Counted from the first letter of the stretch, positions 1-12,102 are shown. The stretch is DNA of 64,000 bases from Euborellia annulipes (GCA_023213315.1 JAKCPI010027472.1:47396-111395), one strand, 5' to 3'. The notes: generated by a model not told the origin, from the sequence alone. Numbers and translations: made by a program.

Positions 1-435
1 AATTGAAAGTTGTGTTCTGTTTACAGAAAAATATTTATATTTTGATAGCTCTTCCCTATGAAGTACAAGAGTAAAGTGTGCTTGAAAAGGCAAAATAAGA
101 ATATACATTTTAAAGTGCATTTAAAAAATAATTGATTTTTCAATTTTAATCAAAATCGTTGGAGCGAATTTTGAGAAGATCGAAAAAAATTAAAAAAGTA
201 CATCAGTAAAATACTAGTACTAATTGGCCGATTTTGTTCAAAAGCTTCCTCTTAAGTGCCAGGGGAGTATCTAATTAAATATCAAATTTTACCTTCCTAA
301 CTCTTTTTGTTCCAGACAAGCCACTTTACGGGATTCACTCATTTGGACTCAAAAATCTCGACATCATCTTTTTGACAAGAATTTAACACTTTCCCTATAT
401 ATATATTTCATATATAGGTAAGAAAAAGTAAAAAG
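1..435 (-). repeat. Repeat family R1, copy 1 (partial, window edge)
   Basis: Reverse-strand copy of the roughly 650-bp AT-rich repeat best seen at 25880-26480 and 32950-33610. Shared landmarks, read on minus, are the ACTTTTTCTTACC start, the TATATA run, the GTACTAGTA(C/T)TTTACTGATGTAC block and CTTGTACTTCATAG. It is cut by the window edge. Confidence 0.75.
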
Positions 436-675
436 GTATAAAGTTTCTGCTTCTAAATCAATTCTTCATTACCACCTCCCCAAACCAGTTAAAAAAAAAA
501 AAAAACTAAACTTTGAAACATGATTAATGACCCAACTAATTAATAAAATGTTTCCACTGGCTGAATATAATTTCAGATTCATTTTATTACAACAAACGAA
601 AAATGAGATCGCAACGAAAATTTTTCCTGAGAAGTAAAAATAAATGCGGGACGAAGCAAGTATTCTATTTAAAAC
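436..675. other. No gene seen (AT-rich)
   Basis: AT-rich spacer between repeats with an A run at 490-505. The short ORFs here have no recognisable similarity and biased composition. Confidence 0.6.
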
Positions 676-1500
676 CAAGGATGGGCAGGATCGAGATCCT
701 TTTGGATTTAAGTACAGGTACGTACAGTAAGGGATATAGCGAATTGTGGCTGTTGTATAATTAGATTAATGATTAGGATACAATATTATTGGCCAATAAT
801 ATCATTAATCTTTAGGATTTAAATCCGAAAATCAGATCCGATGAAGGATTTTCGGATATGAATCGAAATCCTTTTTTTCAGGAGGATCTTGGATCTGGAT
901 CGAAATCATATTTGCTCTCTGGATCTAGGATCGGATCGCGAATTATTTTCGAAGGTTTAGCAATCCTGGATTTTTGTGATCCTCTTCAAAGAATTGCCAA
1001 CGCTTTAAAATTTAATCTTCTTCTTCTTCTGTCCTCGCCATTATTAATCCCGCGGTGCGGGGTCAACGGAAGGACCTCACTCTTTCCCTCCAACCCTATC
1101 ATAGGTTTTTACGACCGGAAGAAATATGACAGGCCGGTCCGTCCCACGGTCTGACGCCTGTTGAAAAGAGGAAGGAAGAGACAGACATTTAAAGAACTGT
1201 CCAAGCTCGGGCAGCTCGTGGTCGCCATCCACGTACCCACAAGATGTGGGCCCCTGAGCAAATTTAATAAATATTTATATCCTTTTAAAGACCTAAAAAT
1301 CAAGTCCGGATCGGATTTTCGGATCGCGGATCTGGATTTGCGGATAGGAATAGCGATGCGATCCGTTTACTAAATCGGATCGGATCCTCCGAGTTTGTCG
1401 GATCCCTAATCCTTTTGTGGCTCCCGGATCTGCGGATCGGATCGCTGATCCTTTTAAAGGATGTTTGTTGCCCATCTCTGTTTAAAACAATGAATTGGAT
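676..1500. repeat. GGATC-rich self-similar repeat, interrupted by repeat R2
   Basis: From 676-1010 and 1265-1490 the sequence is built of variants of GGATC, GATCC, CGGATC and AAAGGAT on both strands, so that it is partly self-complementary. A reverse-oriented relative lies at 28510-29005. The block 1040-1275 in the middle is a different repeat, R2, shared with 61065-61300, and appears to be nested. Confidence 0.7.
1040..1275 (+). repeat. Repeat R2, copy 1
   Basis: About 235 bp, GC-rich relative to flanks, strongly similar over its full length to 61065-61300 in the same orientation. Shared landmarks: GTGCGGGGTC, CACGGTCTGACGCCTGTTGA, AGCTCGGGCAGCTCGTGG, CCACGTACCCACAAGAT and TGGGCCCCT. No long ORF is conserved between the two, so it is a non-coding repeat, possibly a SINE or the end of a larger element. 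Confidence 0.75.
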
Positions 1501-2433
1501 TTGGGAAAAAAAACTATATTTTCTTCAATTTTTTTTTTTTTTTCATAACAATAAAAATCCTTTTTGAAAATTTTTTTTTTTTTCTTCAAATAAACCAACT
1601 TCAGCAACACCACTTAAGGAGAATGAAATGATTAATCAGAAATATTTAACAAGTTGGTTTCCAGATAATTCGGACTCTTCGGATTTTCAAAAAAAATATT
1701 TTTTTTTTTTATTTTGTTTGGCTTTGAGGGAGGGGAAGAGGTGGGTAAATTATTGATTTAAAACTTTAAGGAAAATTATAACCTCAGAATGAGATAATCA
1801 TTGATTACAGTTCTAATCCAAGACAGCTTATAATACGTAGACTGCGTCATTAGCAAGTAATTATGCATAAAGAGTCTCGAGGTCAAAATCATCACTTTGT
1901 ATGGGTTTATTTATAAAACTCTTAAAAATGGATTTCCCCTTTAAAAATTTTACATATCATTTAGTTCAGCGGTTCTTAAGCTTTCGTATTACGTAGTGCC
2001 CCCTCCCTCATCTGAAATAAAAAACATAATAGTTGATGGCAAACACGAGATGGCAGAGCTCAGACTGGCATGCCAAACTAGTCTATCCCTTTCTCCCAAC
2101 AAGTGTCAAGCTGTGCGACGAGCTCTTACTTTTTGCTTCCATTCTATATCTCTAAATGCCTGATATTAAAAAAATTTACATTTTTATTACAGCTCGTCGA
2201 CTTGGTGGATAACGCCTGGTGTTCTCGCCACCCGCATGACAACCCCAGAAGCAATTTTTTTTCCAAGGAAATTTGATATTTCAGTTAAAGGGAGGTGCAA
2301 AATATTATCATTAACTAAAAAATTTGCCACTGATTTTTACCTATATTGGAATAAAATTCATTGTCTTCTCAAAAAATCTTTTTAATATTGATAGTTTTTT
2401 TACTTTCTCTTACCTAGCCCTATATACCGGAAT
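1501..2433. other. No gene seen; possible hAT-like end at 1969
   Basis: AT-rich with T runs to 1960. From 1969 CAGCGGTTCTTAAGCTTTCG resembles the left terminus of hAT elements, followed by about 200 bp of GC-richer sequence. No matching right end was found, so any element is truncated. The rest shows nothing recognisable. Confidence 0.4.
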
Positions 2434-3128
2434 ATACGAGGTGTGTACAAAAAGAAACCGAACTTTTGATGTATCAGCTTTATTGCTTATTGTACAACGT
2501 TTTAAGCACAGGCCCTCTACTGGCAATACACCGTTCCCATTGTTCCTTCCTTTTTGGAACGCCTCCTGGAACACATTTTGTGAAACGGCGCGCAGGCTTC
2601 TCGTCTCATTGTCCTATATCCCCTCTATGGTTTGAAAACGACGTCCTTTCAACTTGTTTTTCAGTTTGCGAAACCGAAAAAAGTCTGCTGGGGCTGGGTC
2701 CGGAGAATACGGTGGATGGGGCACAATGGGAATGTGGTGTTTTGCTAGATAGCTGCAGACAAGGAGTGACGCGTGACTGGCGCATTGTCATGATGCAACA
2801 TCCAACTCTGGTTTTCCCACAATTCAGGCCTCTTCTTGCGCACATTATCCTTTTTCCTGTTTTTCCTGTTTCCCAAGCTGAAAAACACGTTGAAAGGACG
2901 ACGCGTCGATTCTAAGCCATAGAGGATATATAGGACAATGCGACGAGAAGCCTTCGCGCCGTCCAACAAAATGTGTTCCTGGAGGCGTTCCAAAAATGGA
3001 AGAAACTATGGGAACAGGGTATTGCCAGTAGAGGGGACTATTTTGAAAGGGACAGTGCTTAAAATGTTGTACAATAAGCAATAAAGCTGATACAGCAAAA
3101 GTTCGGTTTCTTTTTGTACACACCTCGT
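2434..3128. mobile_element. Mariner-derived fold-back element with decayed transposase
   Basis: Two arms of about 250 bp in inverted orientation (from 2437 rightwards and from 3128 leftwards), both starting ACGAGGTGTGTACAAAAAGA. Between and within them minus-strand frames encode pieces of a mariner (IS630/Tc1 superfamily) transposase C-terminus: WENQSWMLHHDNAPVT around 2745-2830 (the catalytic second Asp region), then in another frame a relic of the PHPPYSPDLAP-type motif and FSVSQTEKQ. Stops and frameshifts show it is dead. The duplicated inverted arms suggest it was rearranged before or after insertion. Confidence 0.8.
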
Positions 3129-3199
3129 ATATATTAATATATATACTCGTATAATGAAATGAATGAAATAAATTTTATTGTTCTGAGAACTGTTGTTCT

Positions 3200-3500
3200 C
3201 TTAACACTTTACAATAGTTAACAATCAATAATCAATGCTTTTCGTTTTTTCATATTTTCTCAAAATTCGATCTAACGTTTTTGAATAAAATTTATAAATC
3301 AATTAATTTTTTAGATGCTCTTTAAATTGTATATTCTCATTTTGACCTCAAAGTTATTTGAGTGTATTCTTGTACTTCATAGAAGACCTAGGTAACAAAA
3401 TATAAATATTTTTCTATTTATAAATTTTATATCTTGAAGTCTATTGTACCGCACTGCTGGAAACTAAATATGTGTCGACACAAAAATCTGGAGTGACCAT
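3200..3500 (+). repeat. Repeat R1, copy 2 (3' part)
   Basis: Matches the right half of R1 (compare 33250-33520): the ATTCGATCTAACG block, CTTGTACTTCATAGAAG, GTAACAAAATATAAATATTT, and ends in GTCGACACAAAAATCTGG. It then changes abruptly into unrelated sequence at about 3495. Confidence 0.7.
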
Positions 3501-3945
3501 GGCAGGCACTGGATTGGAATATTGGATCTCACCACAATAGCCCTCAGGCAACTCTACGGGGAGAGGGAGTTGCTATGACATCCCGTCCTGTGGAAGGGAC
3601 GCTAAGAAGTTTCCCTCTCAGTGATGCATTCTTCGAAAGGAGTAGGCTACACCGCCGGTGCTGAGGGAGTCCCTCCTCAAACTAGGACATCCTCCATAGC
3701 TTAGAAGAGGTTGGATAAAAGGAACCAGAAATAAGGATTAGTTCAAGAGCTAGAAACGAACGCAGAAGGAGGAGTTAGAGATAGGAAATGATGTAACTTC
3801 ACGGGGTGCCGGTAGATGGCTACGGCTAGAGGCCGGTTGGGTTTGAGGTGTGTGTCTTCGTGCACGGAAGCACCTCGGGTAAATAAAAGGGGTCGATAGG
3901 AATTTCAAATAAAAAAAAAAATAAATAAAATAAAAATCAAATAAA
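3495..3945 (+). repeat. GC-richer element ending in an A-rich tail (retroelement-like)
   Basis: About 420 bp of balanced composition followed by AAATAAAAAAAAAAATAAAT-type tail, joined directly to a truncated R1 copy. No ORF of note and no tRNA-like boxes identified. A-rich 3' tail and sharp boundary suggest a retroposed RNA or LINE/SINE 3' end. Family unknown. Confidence 0.4.
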
Positions 3946-4747
3946 ATATTTCATAATATATTTTATATATTTAATTTATTAACATATTATATGAATAACA
4001 AATTGTCATTAGATATATAATCAAAAATAAATAAATAAATAAAAATAAAATAAATAAATAAATAAAAACAATATCATAACATATTTCAGGACTACAATTT
4101 AAGACTTTAAGCACAAATTATAAAATGACTAGAAACATCACATGGTATTCAAACTTTGAAATAAATAACTATCCAGAATATTTATATGCTCTCATTCTCT
4201 CTCTCGTCTTCTCACATTTATAAAATTTTTTTGTTCTTTCTCTCCCTCACTCTCTCCTCCTTTTGAGAAATTAGTGGTGATGTCAATGAAGATGTCGATG
4301 TCCAGGATTTATTTGCGTTGTAGCATTTTTTATTAAAATAAGGAAAGTCATTATATCAAATTAAATTTTTTATTATTCTATGAAGGCACTATTTTTTTTT
4401 TTTTTTTTTTGTCGAAATCTAATAAATCCAATAAGAAAATTAGATTCGAATGAGGAAGGTGCCATTATTATTAAATATTTAATAAATAACACTTTCTAGA
4501 AAGAGATTGTTAAAAGATGTGAGGAGATTTTTTATATCTTTAAGACATCAAATATTAAAGCTTTAAATTTATAATTCGTTTTATTTACTTTTTTATCTTC
4601 TTTGTATTATATTCAATGGATGGATTCGTCCAGAATTTTTTTTTACAACTCGCTAATTATGGAATGAATTTATTCGTATTTTATTAATAATGAATAATTT
4701 GTCGCACTGGAATCACTCATTCAAAAATTCAAAAAGTTAAATATTTG
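3946..4747. other. No gene seen (AT-rich, simple repeats)
   Basis: AAATA/ATAAA simple repeats near 4025-4070, a CT-rich tract at 4185-4262 and a T run at 4391. Nothing coding. Confidence 0.6.
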
Positions 4748-4866
4748 TACAGTCGGGGCCACAAATGCCTGATATTGAGGCAACAATTCCGACGGCTAGG
4801 CATTTTAGTTGCCTAAGCTAAAGGCTCCACTCTCGAGCATATCAGGCACTTGTGGTGTCAACTGTA
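4748..4866. mobile_element. MITE family B, copy 1
   Basis: Short inverted-repeat element starting TACAGTCGGGGCCACAA and ending TTGTGGTGTCAACTGTA. A second copy, starting TACACTCGGAGCCACAAGTG, lies at 14738-14932. TA-bounded termini suggest a Tc1/mariner-type non-autonomous element. Confidence 0.65.
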
Positions 4867-5700
4867 CTGTAAATTTTAACAAAATACCAATTAAGAACAA
4901 GAGTCCTATGAGAAGGTGTTTAAAAACTTACTGAAAATAATAATTTTATTAATTAGAGTTATAAAATTTAATTAAGTATATTATAATAAAATATTTCTAA
5001 AAATTCCAAGATATTTTTTTCAGGTGATATTATTTTATTTTTATAAATTAGAATCTCTAGTTTACAAATACCTGTATGTCCTTGCTATTAAACTATCTAT
5101 TTCAAAAATCAAGTATTTTAAAATTTCCTAGTATTTTTCTTAAAAAATAGTAACTAATGAAACCTGGTTACTGTTTTATATTTTAAAAGATAAAAAATTT
5201 TAGTTATCTGTAATTTGTACAAATTTGTAATTGATAAAATCATCAATTAATACAAAACCAACGGCTTAGTGTCTTATTTAATTTATAAAAAATTTGTTTT
5301 TATTTATCAAGAAAAGTGTTTTTTTTTTTTTTATTAATAATCAGTGCATTACGATGACCAATTGTTTTTACCAATTAATTAATTAATCTTAAGTTAATGT
5401 AGATATAGGCATATATTCGAATTAATTAATGATAATATTAATATAAATTTTGTGAGTTTAAGTGAAAGCTTAAGACCAGTGCATTAGAGTGAATATTAAT
5501 TATAAAAAAAAAAAATTCCATTTAGCAAGAAGTAGATACGTATTTAAAAAAAAACCAGACGTCATAATTAAATAAATATTTAACCAACCAATATATGCGA
5601 CACCTTCTTTTAGCTTCAATTTTCATTATATTAATTAATATACATTTATAGCCTATGAAATGTTGAAAATTATAAGCAACTATCTCAAAAAAAAATTCAT
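4867..5700. other. No gene seen (AT-rich)
   Basis: Extremely AT-rich spacer without ORFs or recognisable repeats. Confidence 0.6.
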
Positions 5701-6290
5701 ATTTTTACGTATCATACAATTTTACTTTCTCGTATACGAAGTATATAAAGAGAAAGTATTGTAACCATAAAAAAAAATTCGACTTCGAGAATTTGATGAC
5801 CTTCCCTTAGTCCAAAAAAAAAAAAAAAAACATTTTTGGAGTTATGTCTATGTTTTTGAACATGATTACTGAAATTTGTGGTATATATACTCCTTACACT
5901 AAAATTGTAGATCTGTATCAATTTTTGGAGTAAATACGACAACTTGACGTGATAAGATATTTCAAAAATTTTCAATTTTTTTTGTTATATTATAATAGAT
6001 TACTATTTTATTTTAAAAAGTTTTTATTCTTTGACATTTTTTCGAATACTCAATATAGTTTTTTAAATAATCGACGAAAAAAAAAAAAAATCAAAACAAA
6101 ATCCTACAAGTGGCAAATAAAAAAAAAAAAAAATGTAAATATAAACAAATTCAAAAATGGTTTTTTAGAGTTTAGTCTTAGGCAAGTCATTCTCGAATTT
6201 TTTTTTATAAATTACAATAAAATTTTTTTATTTAAATGGGACCATGTAAAATATTTCTTACTAATTAATCGTCAATTTGAATAAAAATCC
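5701..6290 (+). repeat. AT-rich repeat starting like R1
   Basis: Begins ACTTTCTCGTATACGAAGTA, followed by AGAGAAAGTATTG, the same hairpin-forming start as other R1 copies, but the interior is diverged. The ORFs here are poly-Phe/Lys artefacts of A and T runs. Confidence 0.4.
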
Positions 6291-8460
6291 AAAATTCCCT
6301 AAATGTTTATTTTAATTTGAAGGGTAGTGTATTTAATCTTTGACCAGGCAAAAGGTATCAAAAAATTTTATTCAACAAAATAAATTTATGAAAATTACAA
6401 GAACTATTTAATATTCGGTTCACTTTAATTTCAAAAGAGAAAAATGGAGTTGTTTGACTCAAATATTTTATTTATAAATATTCGAAATAAAAAATTTTTA
6501 AAAATAATAAATCCAAAAAAAAAAAAATAAATAAATAAATTTTACCTTTATCTATTAGTCATTTTATAATTTTCTTTAAAGAAAATAAATAAAATTTTTA
6601 TTTAATATTTTGACAAAGAGTTCTTGTAATTTTTTTTTTTTATTTTTGATGAATTTACAAAATAAATAAATATTTTTGTATATATTTTTCCGGAATTTTC
6701 TTTCTTATATCAAAAAAAAAAAAAAAAATTCAAATTTTTTTTGTTTGTTTATTTTTCATAAATTCATTGAACAATTTTTCAATTGAATCTATATAAATTT
6801 ACGTATAATACGGAACATGAGGGAATTAAAGAGCTACTTGCATCTTTAAACATTAATAATATTTCATTTTAAATCTCTATTTAAATAAAGATAACATTAA
6901 AAAAAAAAAACGATTGATAAAATTAAATTTCACCTATCTATTTATATAAAAATGAAAAATTTTATATTTTCTAAACACATTCTCAATTAATCTATTTCAA
7001 ATTAAGCACACATATAGATATGGAGTAAGGTAGAAATAATTCGAATGTTTTGGGAATAAATTATAATCAAATTTCTTCAATATGTGAACACAAATCTACA
7101 ATTTAGTTTTTAGCGTGCTTTATATCTAAGAATTTCTATTTATTCGAGAAGTAAACGATAAAAGCATCGAAAAGTAAACGATATCAATTAGCATCTAACC
7201 TAAACGTATTCAGATCTGACTAATAATTTATTATATTCAAGGAAGTGGGGACAACTTCTAATCTTATCCCGAGACGCCGCCCGCCAGGGCCTAGCTGCGA
7301 AAGACGTTCCGAAGATACGTCTTTCATAGCTATACATAAATAAATAAGTTTTAAATTGAGGCAATGATTAAATAAGAAATACTTTAAACAAATTAATTTA
7401 ACTTATATCATGATTTCTATATGATGAATATAAAATTTATCTAGGGCTGCCAACATAAATCGTTTTTTTAGTTAGTTAAAAACCCCATTTTTTATTTAAT
7501 AGAATGAAATTAAAATATGATTTGAATTATTCAATGACATATCGTTCAAATTAAATAATTCCTTCTAAGAAAAAAGACAAATTAAATAAAAAAGGATTAA
7601 AATCTTGCCCCATTACGCTAAACAAAAAGAGTGTTGGCAACCATGCATTTGTCTACTTAAATATGCTATCTTTTCATTTAATAGACTTTTTCTAGTTCTA
7701 CATTTTCTTATAAACATTCGGACTAGATTGTGATAAAAAACTTGACAGGAGTATTTAAAATAAAGTGATTAGCATCTATTAAGAAAATGATGATTTACAA
7801 ATATTGATATAATAAATAAATAAATAAATAAAGTTTTAAAAAATTTTCTTTATTTTTGTTGTTTGTTATTGTGATCAACTCCATTGCCCAAATTCATTCA
7901 GGTTCCGTGTATGTCGAGAAATTTCATTTCTCATTCTAAAATGACAAGAGAGCATCTATGAATGCACAAAAAATGAAACATCAGCCTGTCAACTGTGATT
8001 TTGTGCATTCAAAGAATTGGGGGTGTCTCCTCCATTCCAGGATGATATATAACTTATATATAAGATATAGAAAATTCTGGATTTAGTAAATAATCAAGAT
8101 TATAAACTCTTAATTCTTGTACTATTGTCAATAGCCAAGTGGATAGGGGCTAAGTATTTAAATACAACTTAGAATGATTTTTTTTTTTTTCAGATTGTGA
8201 AACTCTCATTCAAAATAGTATATTTCAAAAATTAATTAAATATTGTTTAATATTTAAATAAAAAACACAGCCTTTTATTTTAAAGGGGCAACATTAAACA
8301 AGCCTATAATTATTTAAATTTGTCTTTTTTAAGGTAATAACAAAATACCAAGAGACTTTTTACTATAATTCTGTTACCCATATAAGCCAAAACTTTTTGG
8401 TCCGGTTTTTATTTTTTGATATGTGGTACGATTGGGTCCTAGAACATGAAAATAATTTTT
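6291..8460. other. No gene seen; GC-richer patch with a small hairpin at 7255-7330
   Basis: Mostly AT-rich. A short GC-rich patch (7255-7330) contains the inverted repeat AAAGACGT / ACGTCTTT. Around 7955-8010 a second short inverted repeat (GAATGCACAAAA / TTTTGTGCATTC) occurs. No coding evidence. Confidence 0.5.
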
Positions 8461-8935
8461 TTCTCAATTCCTTTTTAGGACGAATTAGGGCATGGTGCGA
8501 AAACCACCACCGGGCCATGGGATGTCAAAAGTTCCCCACCTAAATACTACGTAAGAGTGTATAGAAGAGAAAAGAAATGGAATTGGTAAATTTTGGCTTC
8601 CGGGTTACAAGAAAATACAAATGAATAATAGACTTATTATTATTAGGCTATATTATTATTATTTTGATTTATTTAGAGGATAAAGGTATTTTGTTTTTGA
8701 TTTAGGATTGAAACAACCGATCAAACCATTGACACTAAACACTCCTAACAATTGAATCCCTCTTGCTTTAGGTTTCTTACTGCTTCAAATTGAGGATCTC
8801 TACAGATGCCAGGCATTTGGATAAAAAATCTATTCTCTAAAGAAAGAAAGAATTGCCCACCAATTTTCGAACGAATACCTATGTTGGATAAACGGGTTGT
8901 TTTCATCGAAACGATCAATGCCTCCATTTTCCAAT

Positions 8936-9025
<90 letters not shown>
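8461..9025 (+). repeat. Sequence ending in an 86-base A run
   Basis: A stretch of mixed composition (8745-8939) runs directly into an uninterrupted A run at 8940-9025. This is what a recent retroposed transcript would look like, but the upstream 47 codons after ATG at 8806 match nothing I recognise. A GC-richer patch with inverted CATGG motifs lies at 8480-8525. Confidence 0.4.
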
Positions 9026-9031
<6 letters not shown>

Positions 9032-9213
9032 GAGCTGAAAAAAACAAACAAATAATTATTTCAAGTATTTTTAGAAAAATAAGATTTTAAATAAATAGAA
9101 ATGGTGTAAGGGAAATGGGTTAATTTACCTATAGAAATTTTGTTAATTTAAATGGACAAAAATTTTATTTTCTTGAAAAATGAAAGGATTGAAATATAGA
9201 AGACCAGAGATAG

Positions 9214-9387
9214 TACAGTGAGCGCCACAATTAAATCCACAACTGATTTAATGACTGAAAAGGTAAAACGTAAAATCTGAAACATATGATTTTATTTTAC
9301 CTTTTCAAATTCAAAATTATTTCACCATAAACCATATGCTTAAGGCTCTAGCTATCAGCTGGGGACTTAATTGTGCCGCTCACTATA
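9214..9387. mobile_element. MITE family A, copy 1
   Basis: Inverted repeat starting TACAGTGAGCGCCACAATTAA and ending with its near complement (TTGTGCCGCTCACTATA). Arms extend through AAAGGTAAAA and the TAAGGCTCTAGCT motif. Second copy at 30587-30801. TA termini suggest a Tc1/mariner-type MITE. Confidence 0.7.
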
Positions 9388-10992
9388 CACTACACCTCCA
9401 TTTTTGGTGTAAAATAATTTTATCATAAAGAATTTGAATACGGAATTAAATCATTATTACTGAGTGACATCACCCTCACCTCCACTGTCTCATCACCACA
9501 AATTTTGGACCCTCTTTTAAGAAATTTCTGGGACCATAATTTAAAAACAAAGTGACTTGACAAGATAATTTCGAAAAGAAAAAGTACTAGACGGAATTTG
9601 ATTCACAAATAATACATTAAGATCTTGAGATAAAATAATAAATTATAATAAAGTCTTTCATATTCAAAAATTATTATATTTTTTAGCAATTTTCCTGCTG
9701 GCCAAGAAGAAAAATAAGAAGCAATTTTCCTATAAAATCTTATCCCAAAATTAAACAAGCATCTGCTAAAATAAAATCTTCCCCCTGAATTCCTTCTCCT
9801 TTTTACTGGTTCATAGATCTTCGAGCCTTATGCAACAAATTCAGAAAAAAATATGAAATTTTGGAAGTATTTTATAGGATTAATTAATTAATTAGCAAGT
9901 TATCAAAAGGCTACCTGTGACGCATAAATGAGTTTATCAACTTTTAATGCACCATAGGAATTTGCAAAGAAATAAATTTTAGAAAAGGGCTGTCAAAATT
10001 CAATTAAAGATGATGGATAAAATAAATGTTTTGGAAATGTTTCTTAAAAATTAAAGTGTTAAAAAAGTTTTGATGCAATTATATTTGAGAGGAGTGGCTT
10101 CTTAATAATCTGGCCCGTACCATTATTGTAGGCCTACACATAATCTAGTGCTTATTGTTCTCATTTTATCATTAAATAAATTTTCCAATATAAAAACTAG
10201 CTAATGTTTATAAATTTACATATGTATATAGAAGCAGATCATTATAATTTACATAAAACAATATAAATCTACTTAAATAGAAATAGATAAATCGTCTCCG
10301 ACTCGGATAAAGCTAAAAAATATTTTCTCTTTCTCTACCAATATGGTTTGAAAAAACTAGTTTGTTAATTATCTAATTGGAAAAGTAGGCAACCCAAATA
10401 AATTCAACTGTAAATATCTTAGTGGATTACCTTTTTGTTAACCACTGCAAATTTAGTAGAAATGAGTAATATCCATTATTTATAAAAAATAAATAAGAAT
10501 TATCTTCAAATCAAATTTTTACTTTTAATGAGAGTTTCAAAATCATAAAGTATTATATTGTTAATTCAAAAACACTTTAAGAATGTGATCAAGAAGAAAA
10601 CCTAAAATAATTAGTTAATTTTTTTGCAAATTATTGTAAATATATGCGAAAATGCAAGATGTTTTAAATATTTATGAGAAAAAAAAATTAAAAAAAATTA
10701 AGATGGAAAAGTGAATTATGATTGTGTTAAGCTTAATCTAAAAATAAAAAATGAATGAAATTTTGTTATAGTTAGTGAATTAATGAAAATTTCTTCGATT
10801 TAACTGTGTTAATTTAACTTGTATAATATACTAAACTCATTCTGTGGCCTCGTTTGCCTTTAAGTAATTTAAAAATATTTGAATTCAAGATGGCTCCGAT
10901 CACAAGGCAATTAGAAGCCATCTTGGATTCATTTAACAATGGCGGCCTTATGGGGCGGTGAACAGAACAATCACACTTGCAGAGGCCTCGAG
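9388..10992. other. No gene seen (AT-rich)
   Basis: AT-rich. The only structured spot is an inverted pair, CAAGATGGCT and AGCCATCTTG, at 10886-10926. Nothing coding. Confidence 0.55.
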
Positions 10993-11232
10993 CAGTGACG
11001 TCATGAGGGGGCCAAAAAAAATTTTCAATTCCTGTGCTACTCAATTTTTATAAATATAAACATATACAGTATATACCTTTATATTTTTATTTATACCATG
11101 TTCTATACATATTTAAAAAGAGAGAGTGTGAGTTTGTTTGTATTTAAGGGATAAACTCATAATTTACTATTTTCTTCTAAAACCTTGAGGGGGGCAAATG
11201 CCCCCTCTGCCCCCCTTCAAATGACGTCCCTG
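10993..11232. mobile_element. hAT-like MITE
   Basis: Termini CAGTGACGTCAT and ATGACGTCCCTG, with G/C runs near the right end. Flanking 8-mers GCCTCGAG and ATCTCGAG match at six positions, as expected for an old hAT target duplication. The apparent CRE in the left end is part of the terminus. Confidence 0.6.
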
Positions 11233-11321
11233 ATCTCGAGCAATAACCCGAGCAGAAAAAAGTTTCACTTTCACTGTTTCACGAATTCTAAATAATATTT
11301 CTTATTTAAATTTATTTAATG

Positions 11322-12094
11322 CAGCGTTTCCCAACGTTTTATGGCTCGCGTACCACTTGGTAATTTCGATTCAAAAGAGGAGGGAAATTTTGTATTTTTT
11401 TTTTTTTTTTGTGGAATGGGTGCATAAGGTCCGAAGACCTATAATGACCAATAGTCACATGCAGCCAGGAAGAAAATAAAAACAAAAGGAGAAGCAAGCA
11501 TAAAGGGGAAACTCAACTGCGGGAACTGAGAAGATGCCTGTTGAGGTTAGACTTGAAAGTCTGAAGATTGTATTTTTTTAGGATTCTCTATTGTGTATAA
11601 AATCTACAAATATGAGATTAAAATTTTGAAAAATAACCATAGTTTATTTCAAGCAGTCAACATTTAAAATACACAAGAGGGTACAGTATTTATATTTTTA
11701 ATAAATAATTAATAACGAAAATGTGGTCTATATAAAGCTATCTTGTCTGTGTGAGAAATACCTTTTTCAAAACAAACAATAGTAATAAAAAAGGTGGAAA
11801 AAGGGTCGTTCGGCCTATTGTCTACTTTGAAAAAGGCATTTCTCACAGGGACAAGAAGGCTTTAGTGCGTGTGCCATTTGGGCTGCCTAACTACCCGGCT
11901 TTAGGCTCAATACTAATGCATTAGATGGTACAGTACATATAAACAACTTTACTGGATAATATTATTAATTAAAATAAATTTTATGAATTATAGGAAAAAA
12001 TGTTTCTATAATATTATTCTTTTAATTTTTCATGTTGATTATTTTTTGTGTGCCATCAACCAGCAAATCGTGTACCAAAAGTTGGGAAACCCTG
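11322..12094. mobile_element. hAT non-autonomous element with perfect 8-bp target duplication
   Basis: Starts CAGCGTTTCCCAAC and ends GTTGGGAAACCCTG, flanked on both sides by ATTTAATG (11314-11321 and 12095-12102). The interior (773 bp) has no transposase. It holds an inverted repeat at 11735-11860 (GTGAGAAATACC / GGCATTTCTCAC) and at 11665-11730 a piece of the intronic fold-back family (GTATTTATATTTTTAATAAA, ATGTGGTCTATA). Confidence 0.85.
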
Positions 12095-12102
12095 ATTTAA
12101 TG

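Noticed and set aside
858..1373. Overlapping ORFs of 60-98 codons on both strands
   Set aside because: They lie in the GGATC repeat and R2; frames are not conserved between repeat copies.
2324..2915. Plus-strand ORFs of 103 and 149 codons
   Set aside because: They are antisense to the mariner relic and inside its inverted arms.
3830..3870. Spliced-leader-like sequence (GGTTGGGTTTGAGGTG)
   Set aside because: Superficial likeness to SL RNA only; no Sm site or SL gene layout could be seen.
8745..9090. ORFs of 94-100 codons with long Phe or Lys runs
   Set aside because: They are translations of the 86-base A run; the remaining residues match nothing.
10993..11010. CRE promoter element (TGACGTCA)
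   Set aside because: It is the terminus of a hAT-like MITE, with its mirror at 11220-11232.
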